From Rhodococcus opacus B4 (GTDB lineage Bacteria > Actinomycetota > Actinomycetes > Mycobacteriales > Mycobacteriaceae), in the NCBI RefSeq assembly GCF_000010805.1, contig NC_012522.1, forward strand, positions 4,526,001 through 4,590,000: 64,000 nucleotides of DNA, read 5' to 3'. The first letter of the stretch is position 1, and every line of letters begins with the position of its first letter. The notes under the pieces are model-generated. The model worked only from the letters and a program-made list of their open reading frames with translations. It ran no database searches and had not been told where the DNA came from. A program made the position numbers and the translations under genes. Shown here piece after piece: positions 47,263 to 55,344 of the stretch.

Positions 47263-48999
47263 ATGACCGCGAACGATCCGGCCGGGCCACAGAATTCGGC
47301 CGACGAGGTGCCGCTGCTCGAGATCCGGGACCTGGAGGTGTCTTTCCAGTCCCATTCCGGGCTCGTGCCCGCGGTGCGTGGGGTCAGCCTCACGGTGTAT
47401 CCGGGGCAGACGGTGGCGATCGTCGGTGAGTCCGGTTCGGGCAAGTCCACCACCGCCCACGCGATCATCAACCTGCTACCCGGCACCGGAAAGGTGACGG
47501 GTGGCCAGATCCTGTTCGAGGGGCAGGACCTGGCGGAAGCGTCCGAGCGGGAGTTCGTCGCACTGCGCGGTAAGAAGATCGGCCTCGTCCCGCAGGACCC
47601 GATGTCCAATCTCAACCCGGTGTGGAAGGTCGGGTTCCAGATCGAGGAGGCGTTGGAGGCCAACGGGATCGCGAAGGGCAAGGCCGCGAAGACGCGTGCC
47701 GCCGAACTCCTCGAGGAGGCCGGGCTCGCCGACGCCGAGAATCGGCTGGGCCAGTATCCGCACGAGTTCTCCGGGGGCATGCGCCAGCGCGCGCTGATCG
47801 CCATCGGGCTGTCGGCCCGCCCGCAACTGCTGATCGCGGACGAGCCCACGTCCGCCCTCGACGTCACGGTCCAACGTCAGATCCTCGATCACCTCGACGG
47901 GCTCACCGACGAACTCGGCACTGCGGTCCTGCTCATCACCCACGACCTCGGTCTGGCCGCCGAGCGGGCCGAGCATCTGGTCGTCATGAGCAAGGGACGG
48001 GTGGTCGAGGCGGGGCCCGCGCTGGAGATCCTCCAGCGGCCGCGTCACCCGTACACCCGGAAACTGGTGGCGGCGGCGCCGTCGCTGGCGTCGCAACGCC
48101 GGAGTTCTTCGCTGGCCCGGGCGGACATCCGGGAGCACGCGCTCGAGGTGGTGGGCGAGGCCGAGCAGCACGGGCAGATCGGCGTCGAGTTCGGCAAGGC
48201 CACCGACGACGTGGTCGTGGCCACCGGGCTGACCAAAGTCTTCAAGATCCGCCACGGGCTGCGGAAGTCCACCGACTTCACCGCCGTCGACGACGCCTCG
48301 TTCGCGGTCCGACGCGGGACGACCACGGCCATCGTCGGCGAGTCCGGGTCGGGAAAGTCGACGGTCGCGCAGATGGTGCTCGGACTTCTCGCTCCGACGG
48401 CGGGGAAGGTCGTGTTCGACGGCAAGGACGTCGCGACGCTGGACCGTCGGGAGACGCTCGCGTTCCGTCGGCGCGTGCAGCCGATCTTCCAGAACCCGTA
48501 CGGCACGCTCGACCCGATGTACTCGATTTTCCGCACCGTCGAGGAGCCCCTGCGTACCCACAAGGTGGGGACGAAGGCGGAGCGGGAAGCGCGGGTTCGC
48601 GACCTGCTGGACAAGGTGGCGTTGCCTGCGTCGGTGATGCGGAGGTTCCCGAACGAGCTGTCCGGTGGCCAGCGGCAGCGGGTGGCGATCGCCCGGGCGC
48701 TGGCGCTGCAGCCCGAGATGGTGGTGTGCGACGAGGCGGTGTCTGCGCTGGACGTGCTGGTCCAGGATCAGATCCTCACGCTGCTGAACGACCTGCAGGC
48801 GGAGCTGGGGCTGACGTACCTGTTCATCACGCACGACCTGGCGGTGGTGCGGCAGATCGCGGACGACGTGCTCGTCATGTCCGCGGGCGCGATCGTGGAG
48901 AAAGCCACCACCGACGAGGTCTTCACGTCGCCGAAGGAGGAGTACACGCGCAAGCTGCTGGACGCGATTCCCGGCGGATCGATCCGGCTCGGCGCCTGA
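47263..48999 (+). CDS. dppD: Peptide ABC transporter ATPase, two fused ATP-binding domains
   Basis: A 578-residue protein in which the DppD and DppF domains are fused. Each half has GESGSGKST, an LSGG-type signature (FSGGMRQRA and LSGGQRQRV) and a Walker B (LLIADEPTSALD and MVVCDEAVSALD; the second has A instead of P). ATG at 47263 has GAGG eight bases upstream; GTG at 47254 is possible. It energises DppBC. A hairpin at 49821-49862, beyond the next gene, probably ends the operon. Confidence 0.95.
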   Translation: MTANDPAGPQNSADEVPLLEIRDLEVSFQSHSGLVPAVRGVSLTVYPGQTVAIVGESGSGKSTTAHAIINLLPGTGKVTGGQILFEGQDLAEASEREFVALRGKKIGLVPQDPMSNLNPVWKVGFQIEEALEANGIAKGKAAKTRAAELLEEAGLADAENRLGQYPHEFSGGMRQRALIAIGLSARPQLLIADEPTSALDVTVQRQILDHLDGLTDELGTAVLLITHDLGLAAERAEHLVVMSKGRVVEAGPALEILQRPRHPYTRKLVAAAPSLASQRRSSSLARADIREHALEVVGEAEQHGQIGVEFGKATDDVVVATGLTKVFKIRHGLRKSTDFTAVDDASFAVRRGTTTAIVGESGSGKSTVAQMVLGLLAPTAGKVVFDGKDVATLDRRETLAFRRRVQPIFQNPYGTLDPMYSIFRTVEEPLRTHKVGTKAEREARVRDLLDKVALPASVMRRFPNELSGGQRQRVAIARALALQPEMVVCDEAVSALDVLVQDQILTLLNDLQAELGLTYLFITHDLAVVRQIADDVLVMSAGAIVEKATTDEVFTSPKEEYTRKLLDAIPGGSIRLGA

Positions 49000-49030
49000 C
49001 CCGCGGCGGCGCCGGGTAGCGTTCCGATAC

Positions 49031-49780
49031 GTGAGCGACCCGTTGCAGCCCCTCGTCGACCTTCCCGGTGTCCGCGAAGCCGCGGACCGTGCGCGCGACG
49101 CGCTCGGCGCGGTTCACCGCCACAAGACCAACCGGCGCGGCTGGCCGACCACGGCGGCCGAGGCGGCGGTCCGGGCGGCCCGCGCCTCCGCGTCGCTGGA
49201 CGGGGGCAGCACCGAACTGCCCGCCCCCGGCGAGGCCGGCGACCCCATTCTGTCGGGTGCCCTGCGCGTCGGGCAGGCTCTCGACGGTGACGCTCTCACG
49301 CTTCTGCAGTCCACCTGGCAGCGTGCGCCACTCCAGGCCCTCGCCCGGCTGCATCTGCTGGCGGCGGCCGACCTCGTGGAGGATCAGGAATTGCTCGGCA
49401 GGCCGCGAGCAGGGTCCGGCGTCGCGGAGCGCCTGGACGGTCTGGCTCAGCTGGTGACCGGAGGGACGGCCGCGCCCGCGCCGGTGCTTGCGGCCGTGGT
49501 GCACGGGGAATTGTTGACGCTGAGGCCGTTCGGGGTGGGCGACGGTATCGTCGCACGCGCCGCGTCCCGTCTGGTCTCGGTGTCGAGCGGGCTCGATCCC
49601 CACAATCTCGGAGTTCCGGAGGTCAGCTGGCTACGCCGGCAGCAGGCGTACCGCAACGGGGCCGCCGCCTTCGCCTCGGGCGAGCCGGAGGGGGTCGGGA
49701 GCTGGGTCGTCCTCTGCTGCGGTGCCCTGGAGGCGGGCGCCCGCGAGGCAACGTCGATCGCGGAAGCCGCGGCGAGTTAA
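49031..49780 (+). CDS. Degenerate Fic-fold protein (Rv3662c-like)
   Basis: A 249-residue protein in the position of M. tuberculosis Rv3662c. Residues 165-176 (RPFGVGDGIVAR) align without gaps to the Fic motif HPFxxGNGRxxR, but the catalytic His is Arg165, Asn is Asp171, and the first Arg is Ile173. Upstream, ARASASLDGG at 50-59 resembles the segment 'ASSxIEG' found near the N-terminus of many Fic proteins. AMPylation by the normal mechanism seems impossible, so it may bind a nucleotide or act as a scaffold. It follows the dpp operon by 31 bases. Confidence 0.7.
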   Translation: MSDPLQPLVDLPGVREAADRARDALGAVHRHKTNRRGWPTTAAEAAVRAARASASLDGGSTELPAPGEAGDPILSGALRVGQALDGDALTLLQSTWQRAPLQALARLHLLAAADLVEDQELLGRPRAGSGVAERLDGLAQLVTGGTAAPAPVLAAVVHGELLTLRPFGVGDGIVARAASRLVSVSSGLDPHNLGVPEVSWLRRQQAYRNGAAAFASGEPEGVGSWVVLCCGALEAGAREATSIAEAAAS

Positions 49781-49814
49781 CTCGAAGCCGTTGCGCTGCA
49801 ACACGTTCCCGAAC

Positions 49815-50118
49815 ATGTGAAACGGGCGGCGCTGCCGACTGGTGTCGACTTCGCCGCCCGTTAGCACGGACAACCGGTTACCAAGCGTGCAATGGTGGGT
49901 TGTGTGGGTGGCCTCGGCGAGAGTCCGAATATCATCGGGTCGTCCTTGCAACCGGTGCAGGGTCCTTGCCGGTGAAGACTCGAGTCTCGCAGGCCCACAA
50001 CGCTTTTGCCCTTATAGTGGCTTATGCTTCGCGTGGGTACCTAGTGCCCGTGCTGGGAATCCTGGTCGGGAGATCGATCCTTCTCTTCTGGGTCGACCTT
50101 GGCCTTCCGTTCTTCCGT
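49815..50118 (-). ncRNA. Ms1/MTS2823-like small RNA (candidate)
   Basis: The 414 bases between the Fic-like and HAD genes hold no plausible gene. On the minus strand they contain a promoter (TTGCTG-N17-TACAAA), then about 300 bases ending in an 11-bp hairpin (49821-49831 with 49852-49862) followed by TTTCA. M. tuberculosis MTS2823 (Ms1 in M. smegmatis, which binds core RNA polymerase) is about 300 nt and, to my knowledge, lies next to Rv3661 on the same strand. GCAAGGAC occurs twice (49942-49949, 49962-49969 on the plus strand as GTCCTTGC). Ends are approximate. Confidence 0.6.
49821..49862. terminator. Hairpin ending the Ms1-like RNA and probably the dpp operon
   Basis: AACGGGCGGCG (49821-49831) and CGCCGCCCGTT (49852-49862) form an 11-bp stem with a 20-base loop, 41 bases past the Fic-like stop. 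It can serve transcripts from both directions. Confidence 0.6.
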
Positions 50119-50124
50119 AACTCC

Positions 50125-50153
50125 TTTGTACCCCGTGACCCCCCTCACAGCAA
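50125..50153 (-). promoter_or_regulatory. Putative promoter of the Ms1-like RNA with an embedded CRP half-perfect site
   Basis: On the minus strand TTGCTG (50148-50153) and TACAAA (50125-50130) are spaced by exactly 17 bases. The spacer contains GTGA-N6-TCAC (50135-50148), one base short of the full CRP consensus, so CRP could repress by occupying the promoter. Confidence 0.5.
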
Positions 50154-50194
50154 GTATCAAATTAGGTTTGTGACCGTGTCGCGGGTTGCGGCGG

Positions 50195-51031
50195 TCAGCG
50201 CTTGCGGCGCAACACTCCATAGGTGAATGCGCCCGCCACGAGGGCCCCGATACTCACTGCGGCGGTGGTCGCGACGGTCGTGGCGGACGGCGCCTGGAGG
50301 CGCGCCCGGAGGGAGACTGGATTCGAGAAAGTCAATATGGGCCAACCATTTCCGGCCGCGGCCTTCCGGAGCGCCCGGTCCGGGTTGACGGCCGTCGGAT
50401 GGCCGACCGCGGTCAGCATCGGCAGATCGGTCACGGAGTCGGAGTAGGCGTAACATGCCGACAGGTCGTAGTGGAATTTTTCGGCCAGTTGCCGCATCGC
50501 CTCGACCTTGCCCTCGCCGTAGCAGTAGAACTCCACCTCGCCCGTGTAGAGCCCGTCCGCGACCGCCATGCGGGTGGCCATGCTGCGTGTCGCCCCGAGT
50601 GCTTCGGCGATCGGCGTCACCACCTCCTCGCCCGACGCCGAGACCACGATGACGTCGTGACCCCGTAGCTTGTGATCCGCGATGAGGTCGGCGGCCTCCG
50701 CGAACACCAGGGGGTCAACGATGTCGTGAAGGGTCTCGGCGACGACGGACCGCACCTGCTCCACGTTCCAGCCCGCACACATGCTCGTGAGGTAGGCGCG
50801 CATCCGCTCCATCTGATCGTGGTCCGCGCCCGACAGTAGGAACAGGAACTGCGCGTAACTGCTCTTGAGGACGGACCGTCGATTGATCAGGCCCTGGTCG
50901 AAGAACGGTCTGCTGAACGCGAGGGTGCTCGATTTCGCGATGATCGTCTTGTCGAGGTCGAAGAATGCGGCAACCCGACCCGTCTCGGTGTGTCGACCTG
51001 TCTTGGCACTTCTCTGTGGCTTCGCGGTCAC
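50195..51031 (-). CDS. HAD-superfamily hydrolase, SerB-like (Rv3661-like)
   Basis: A 278-residue phosphatase-type enzyme. AAFFDLDKTII is HAD motif I with both aspartates, VVSASGEEVV motif II, and YAYSDSVTDLPMLTAVG motifs III-IV. A helical cap lies between. The C-terminus has a hydrophobic segment (VATTAAVSIGALVAGAFTYGVL) and a basic RRKR end, suggesting membrane attachment. GTG at 51031 is preferred, because the longer open frame passes through the 6C RNA locus. The substrate is not known. Confidence 0.88.
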   Translation of the reverse strand: MTAKPQRSAKTGRHTETGRVAAFFDLDKTIIAKSSTLAFSRPFFDQGLINRRSVLKSSYAQFLFLLSGADHDQMERMRAYLTSMCAGWNVEQVRSVVAETLHDIVDPLVFAEAADLIADHKLRGHDVIVVSASGEEVVTPIAEALGATRSMATRMAVADGLYTGEVEFYCYGEGKVEAMRQLAEKFHYDLSACYAYSDSVTDLPMLTAVGHPTAVNPDRALRKAAAGNGWPILTFSNPVSLRARLQAPSATTVATTAAVSIGALVAGAFTYGVLRRKR

Positions 51032-51175
51032 AATGCCCAAGGATATGCGGACTTCGCCCCGGGGTGCGCGTTCCGTGCAACCGCCCGGAACAGGGGCGTC
51101 CGGTATCTCCGACACCGTAAAACATTTGAACAGTTGAACTTGCAAATACTGATCTGGGGAGGTGTAGTATTGCTG

Positions 51176-51270
51176 ATGTCCGGATTTGATCCGGACGATG
51201 TTCAGCCCGACCCCCCGGGGCTGAACACTGACGACCCTCGCCTCCTCCCCCCCTGGCGAGGGTCGTCCTC
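51176..51270 (+). ncRNA. 6C RNA (B11-like)
   Basis: Three consecutive perfect hairpins: 51178-51185 with 51189-51196; 51200-51208 with 51218-51226, loop GACCCCCCG; and 51231-51242 with 51255-51266, whose loop contains seven Cs. Two hairpins with six or more loop cytosines define the actinobacterial 6C RNA. In M. tuberculosis its 6C RNA, B11, lies between Rv3660c and Rv3661, the same gene pair as here. TAGTAT at 51165-51170 is a likely -10. About 95 nt, like B11; the ends are estimated. Confidence 0.8.
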
Positions 51271-51310
51271 TGTGTGTCGCCGGTCGGCTGTCCTCCGCTT
51301 TCTGCATCCG

Positions 51311-51338
51311 AAAAATTGGTGCGGTAGTACCAATTTTT
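51311..51338. terminator. AT-stem hairpin between the 6C RNA and ssd
   Basis: AAAAATTGGT (51311-51320) and ACCAATTTTT (51329-51338) form a 10-bp stem with an A-tract and T-tract at its base, so it can act as an intrinsic terminator on both strands. It may end read-through from the 6C RNA. An operator role is the alternative. Confidence 0.55.
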
Positions 51339-51363
51339 ATCCCCAGCCCCGAAGTTGTCCACA
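51337..51363. promoter_or_regulatory. DnaA-box-like pair upstream of ssd
   Basis: TTGTCCACA at 51355-51363 is an exact DnaA box; TTATCCCCA at 51337-51345 differs by one base from TTATCCACA. They are in the same orientation, nine bases apart, 52 bases before the ssd ATG. A role for DnaA in controlling ssd and the tad genes is a guess. Confidence 0.4.
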
Positions 51364-51414
51364 GTTCGAGAAAGGCCCCTTTCGGCGGTCTCCGGCGGCG
51401 GGCACGCTCTCTGC

Positions 51415-52500
51415 ATGGACGCACGAGACGGCGGCGAGGTGCTGGTTCTGGTCGACGACGCGGCGCTGTTGCACAGCATCAGGCGTGTGGCGGCAGCGGC
51501 CGACCGGACGTTGAACGAGACGGAGGTAGCCGACGCCAGGCACTCCTGGGGCAGCGCGCCGATCGTCGTGCTCGACGCGCGCGCCGCTGCCGCGTGCCGC
51601 AACCGGCTTCCGCGCCGGCGCCGGGTCGTGCTGCTGTGCGACGGGCCGCCGGGCATCGACGAGTGGCGGATCGCGACCGCGGTCGGTGCCGAACACGTGC
51701 TGGCCGTGCCCGACGACGAGTCGGCCCTGGTCGCCGTTCTCGGCGAGCAACCCCAGCGCCCCGAAGCGGACGGAACCGTCGTCGCCGTGGTCGGCGGATG
51801 CGGCGGGGCGGGCGCCTCCACCCTGGCGGCGGCGACCGCCCTCACCGCGGCGACGCGGCCGCAGCCCACGCTGCTGCTCGACACCGACTCGTGGGGATCC
51901 GGGCTCGACCTGCTGCTGGGCATCGAGGACGTGCCCGGACTGCGGTGGTCGGGTCTGTCGATCGAAGGCGGCCGGATCTCTTCGGCCGCGCTCCGGGACG
52001 CGCTGCCCGCCCGCGGCGAGCACCTGCGGGTTCTCGCCTGCAGCAGGACCGGGCACGGTGCGGGACCGACGGCGGCCGCGGTCCGCGCCGTCACCGACGC
52101 CGGGCGTCATGCCGGCGACCTGGTCGTCTGCGACGTGTCGCGGTTCCCCGGCCCGGTCGCGGAGGCCGTCGTCGAACTCGCCGACCTCGTGGTTCTCGTC
52201 GTGCCCGCGACCGTCCGGGCCTGCATCGCCGCGGGAAAGGTGTCGCACTGGATCACCGAACGGAACCCCAATCAGGGTCTCGTGGTCCGCGGCCCGGCAC
52301 CCGGCGGGCTTCGCGGCGCCGACGTGGCAGAGGTCCTCGACCTGCCGCTGATCGCGTCGATGCGCGCCGAGCGGGCGATCACCGGAATGCTCGAACACGG
52401 CGGTCTGCGGCCGGGGCGGCGCTCCCCGCTCGGCGCCGCGGCCGAGGCGGTCCTCGACACCGTCGGCAGCAGGCCGCGGACACGGGAGTGGGCGGCATGA
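51415..52500 (+). CDS. ssd: Septum-site/CpaE-like MinD-family protein Ssd
   Basis: A 361-residue protein in the place of M. tuberculosis ssd (Rv3660c), described as a septum-site regulator, and equivalent to CpaE/TadZ of pilus loci. It has a receiver-like N-terminal region and a ParA/MinD-type domain. The P-loop GGCGGAGAST (127-136) lacks both lysines of the deviant Walker A (Cys and Ala instead), so ATP hydrolysis is doubtful. LLLDTDSWGSGLDLLLG corresponds to the Walker A' region. It heads the tad operon, with ATGA overlap to tadA. Confidence 0.88.
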   Translation: MDARDGGEVLVLVDDAALLHSIRRVAAAADRTLNETEVADARHSWGSAPIVVLDARAAAACRNRLPRRRRVVLLCDGPPGIDEWRIATAVGAEHVLAVPDDESALVAVLGEQPQRPEADGTVVAVVGGCGGAGASTLAAATALTAATRPQPTLLLDTDSWGSGLDLLLGIEDVPGLRWSGLSIEGGRISSAALRDALPARGEHLRVLACSRTGHGAGPTAAAVRAVTDAGRHAGDLVVCDVSRFPGPVAEAVVELADLVVLVVPATVRACIAAGKVSHWITERNPNQGLVVRGPAPGGLRGADVAEVLDLPLIASMRAERAITGMLEHGGLRPGRRSPLGAAAEAVLDTVGSRPRTREWAA

Positions 52501-53696
52501 GTTCCCTCGTCACCCCCGACCTTCTCGACCGGGTGCGCGAACGCCTCGCACACACGTCCGGCGAGCCGACACCCGCGACGGTCGCCGCGGCCATCCGGGC
52601 CGAGTCCGGCGGCGTGCTCGGCGACACCGACCTGCTCGGTGCGTTACGGGTGCTCATGACCGAACTCACGGGCGCAGGCCCGCTCGAGTCGCTGCTGACC
52701 GAGCCCGGTGTCGCGGACGTCCTCGTCACGGCCCCGGACCGGGTGTGGGTGGACCGTGGCCGCGGACTCGAACGCGCCGCGGTCCGGTTCACGGACGAGG
52801 CGGCGGTGCGCCGACTCGCCCAGCGACTCGCGTTGTCTGCCGGCCGCCGCCTCGACGACGCTCAGCCGTGGGTCGACGGACGGCTGCGCGACGTCGGGAA
52901 CGGCTCTTTCGGCGTACGGCTGCATGCCGTCCTCGCTCCGGTGGCGCAAGGCGGCACCTGCCTGTCGCTGCGGGTGCTGCGCCCGGCCACCCAGGGGCTC
53001 GGCGCGCTCGTCGCCGGCGGGGCCGTGACCGGGTCGGCCCACGATCTGCTGGTGAAGATCGTGCACGCCCGCCTCGCCTTCCTGGTCACCGGCGGCACCG
53101 GGGCGGGAAAGACCACGCTGCTGGCCGCGTTGCTGGGTGCAGTGGATCCGGCCGAACGGATCGTGTGTGTGGAGGACGCCGCGGAGTTGGCGCCGACGCA
53201 CCCGCACGTGGTCCGGCTGGTGGCGCGGGCGCCCAACGTCGAGGGCGTGGGCGAGGTGACCGTCCGGGATCTCGTCCGTCAGTCCCTCCGCATGCGACCC
53301 GACCGGATCGTCGTGGGCGAGGTGCGCGGCGCAGAGGTGGTCGACTTGCTGACGGCGCTCAACACGGGTCACGACGGCGGCGCCGGCACGGTGCATGCCA
53401 ACTCGCCCGAGGAGGTGCCTGCCCGGCTCGAAGCGCTTGCGGCACTGGGCGGAATGGACCGCGCGGCGCTGCACAGTCAGCTGGCCGCGGCCGTCCAGGT
53501 GATCCTGCACGTCCACCGGTCGTCGAGCGGGGTCAGGCGGCTGACGCAGATCGGTGCCGTCACTCGCGACGACCGCGGACACGTCACGATCGTTCCGGCC
53601 TGGAGTCACGACACGGGGGAGGGGCCGGCGGTGGACCGGCTCCGCCACTGGTGTTCTCGGCGGGAACCGGCGGCTCCGGCCGGGGAGGAATCGTGA
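52497..53696 (+). CDS. tadA: TadA/CpaF-type secretion ATPase
   Basis: A 399-residue type IV/type II secretion ATPase. Walker A GGTGAGKTT is at 199-207; the Asp box (RIVCVEDAAELAP), Walker B (RPDRIVVGEVRGAE) and His box (GHDGGAGTVHANS) follow. It powers pilus assembly from the cytoplasm. It corresponds to Rv3659c. Confidence 0.95.
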   Translation: MSSLVTPDLLDRVRERLAHTSGEPTPATVAAAIRAESGGVLGDTDLLGALRVLMTELTGAGPLESLLTEPGVADVLVTAPDRVWVDRGRGLERAAVRFTDEAAVRRLAQRLALSAGRRLDDAQPWVDGRLRDVGNGSFGVRLHAVLAPVAQGGTCLSLRVLRPATQGLGALVAGGAVTGSAHDLLVKIVHARLAFLVTGGTGAGKTTLLAALLGAVDPAERIVCVEDAAELAPTHPHVVRLVARAPNVEGVGEVTVRDLVRQSLRMRPDRIVVGEVRGAEVVDLLTALNTGHDGGAGTVHANSPEEVPARLEALAALGGMDRAALHSQLAAAVQVILHVHRSSSGVRRLTQIGAVTRDDRGHVTIVPAWSHDTGEGPAVDRLRHWCSRREPAAPAGEES

Positions 53697-54484
53697 TCGC
53701 AGGTCTGGTGGTGCTTGCCTGCGCGGTACTGGCGGTGCCGTCCGCACGGTCGCGTCCCCGCTTGCTCGCAGTGATCGGTCGGGGAGGATCCCGGCGGCGG
53801 ATGCGTCTGCCCTGGACGGTTCCGGCGGCGCTCGCCTGCGCTCCGGTCGTGTACGAACTGGGCGGGGCCTGTGCGGTGCTGGCGGCGGTGATCGTTTGTA
53901 CGACAGCACGGTTCAGGTTGCTGCGGCGTCGGTCGGCGAAAGCGAAGGACGCCGATCTGCGCGTCGTGCTGGCGGGCCTCGAGGTGGTGACGGCGGAACT
54001 TCGGGTCGGCGCGCATCCCGCCGCGGCATGTCAGACGGCGGCCGACGAATCGGTAGGCAGCGTGTCGGCGGCCTTCCGCGCCGCGTCGGCGCGCTCGCGG
54101 CTCGGGGGATCCGCCGCCGACGGGTTCCGGATCACAGGCTCCGGTGTCGGCACCGAGTTGGGGCGGATCGCCGACATCTGGGCGGTGGCCGACGCGCACG
54201 GTCTCGCGCTGGCGGAACTGCTCGAGGCCGCGCGAGCGGACCTGTTGGGACGCAGTCGCTTCCGGCAGCGAACCGAGGCGTCTCTCGCCGGAGCGAGAGC
54301 GACGGCGACCGTACTGGCCGGGCTGCCGCTCCTGGGTGTCGGTCTCGGTCAGATGATGGGGGCGTCCCCGCTGGCGGTGCTGTTCGGCGGCGGGGTGGGC
54401 GGGATCCTGCTGCTGCTCGGGGCGGGGCTGGTGTGCGCGGGACTGCTGTGGACCGACCGGATCACCGGACGGGTGACGGGATGA
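53693..54484 (+). CDS. tadB: TadB-like pilus assembly membrane protein
   Basis: A 263-residue protein with membrane segments at both ends and a cytoplasmic helical region between (LAGLEVVTAELRVGAHPAAACQTAADE), the T2SSF/TadB platform domain. GTG at 53693 overlaps the tadA stop. It corresponds to Rv3658c. Confidence 0.88.
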   Translation: MIAGLVVLACAVLAVPSARSRPRLLAVIGRGGSRRRMRLPWTVPAALACAPVVYELGGACAVLAAVIVCTTARFRLLRRRSAKAKDADLRVVLAGLEVVTAELRVGAHPAAACQTAADESVGSVSAAFRAASARSRLGGSAADGFRITGSGVGTELGRIADIWAVADAHGLALAELLEAARADLLGRSRFRQRTEASLAGARATATVLAGLPLLGVGLGQMMGASPLAVLFGGGVGGILLLLGAGLVCAGLLWTDRITGRVTG

Positions 54485-55068
54485 TGTGGGGCGCGGTACT
54501 TCTCCTCGCCTGCGCCGTGCTGGTTTTCCCCGCACCCAGATCGCCGGTGCAGCGACTGCGCGGCGACACCGGCGCACCGGGCGATGCGGCGGACACGACG
54601 GGCGGTCCCACGCGCCGCGAGGACCCGCTCGCGACCGCCGCTGCGTTCGACCTGCTCGCCGCGTGCCTGCGCGCTGGGTTGCCGGTCGCGACCGCGGCGC
54701 AGGCCGTGGCGCGGTCGGCGCCGGCGCCGCTGTCGGAATCGCTCCGCCGCGCCGCGGACCTGCTCGCCCTGGGCGCGGACGCGGCGACTGCGTGGGAGGC
54801 GGCCGCGTCGGACCCGGCCACCGAATCGCTCGCCCGGATGGCCCGGCGGTCGGCGGCATCGGGTTCGTCCCTTGCCGGTTCGATGACGGAACTCGCCGCC
54901 GACGCCCGCACCCAGGTCGAGCACCTGGCTTCGGCATCGGCCGAACGAGCGGGCGTGCTCATCAGCGGTCCGCTCGGGTTGTGCTTCCTGCCGGCATTCA
55001 TCTGTCTCGGGATCATCCCGGTCGTCGTCGGGCTGGCCTCGCGCGTGCTGGACGGCGGGTTGCTTTGA
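54481..55068 (+). CDS. tadC: TadC-like pilus assembly membrane protein
   Basis: A 195-residue T2SSF-type protein. FDLLAACLRAGLPVATAAQAVA is the platform motif, and a C-terminal membrane helix follows (GVLISGPLGLCFLPAFICLG). It is shorter than proteobacterial TadC, as in M. tuberculosis Rv3657c, and overlaps tadB by four bases. Confidence 0.88.
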   Translation: MMWGAVLLLACAVLVFPAPRSPVQRLRGDTGAPGDAADTTGGPTRREDPLATAAAFDLLAACLRAGLPVATAAQAVARSAPAPLSESLRRAADLLALGADAATAWEAAASDPATESLARMARRSAASGSSLAGSMTELAADARTQVEHLASASAERAGVLISGPLGLCFLPAFICLGIIPVVVGLASRVLDGGLL

Positions 55069-55125
55069 CACGCAGATGCTTCCGGCGCAGAACCGCTGCG
55101 CCGGGCACTTTGAAGGGGGAACATC

Positions 55126-55344
55126 ATGAAGCACGGAATCCGGTCTCTGGCGGCAGTGCGGGCGCTGACGGCACACCTGGCGCTGCTCGCGACGGACGAG
55201 GACGGCATGTCGACCGCCGAGTACGCCATCGGCACCATCGCGGCCGCGGCGTTCGGGGCCGTCCTGTATTCGGTGGTCACCGGCGACAGCATCGTCACGG
55301 CGTTGACGAACATCATCGACAAAGCGCTGAACACCGCGGTGTGA
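55126..55344 (+). CDS. flp: Flp-type prepilin (DUF4244)
   Basis: A 72-residue pilin precursor. The processing region is DGMSTAEYAIG, with cleavage expected after the glycine, and Glu and Tyr at the positions typical of Flp pilins. A hydrophobic helix follows. The 57 bases upstream carry a GGGGGA ribosome site, the only real gap in the operon, allowing separate high-level translation. It corresponds to Rv3656c. No prepilin peptidase gene is in the window. Confidence 0.9.
   Translation: MKHGIRSLAAVRALTAHLALLATDEDGMSTAEYAIGTIAAAAFGAVLYSVVTGDSIVTALTNIIDKALNTAV

Noticed and set aside
49900-50226. 108-codon plus-strand ORF in the Fic-like/HAD gap
   Set aside because: Poor start, no conserved pattern, runs into the HAD gene; the region is better explained by the minus-strand RNA.
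51337-51363. Chromosomal replication origin
   Set aside because: Only two DnaA-like boxes, no dnaA, dnaN or AT-rich unwinding region with a box cluster.
50715-52094. A 459-codon minus-strand frame crossing the 6C RNA locus and ssd
   Set aside because: Composition is shadow-like and it overlaps three better-supported features.
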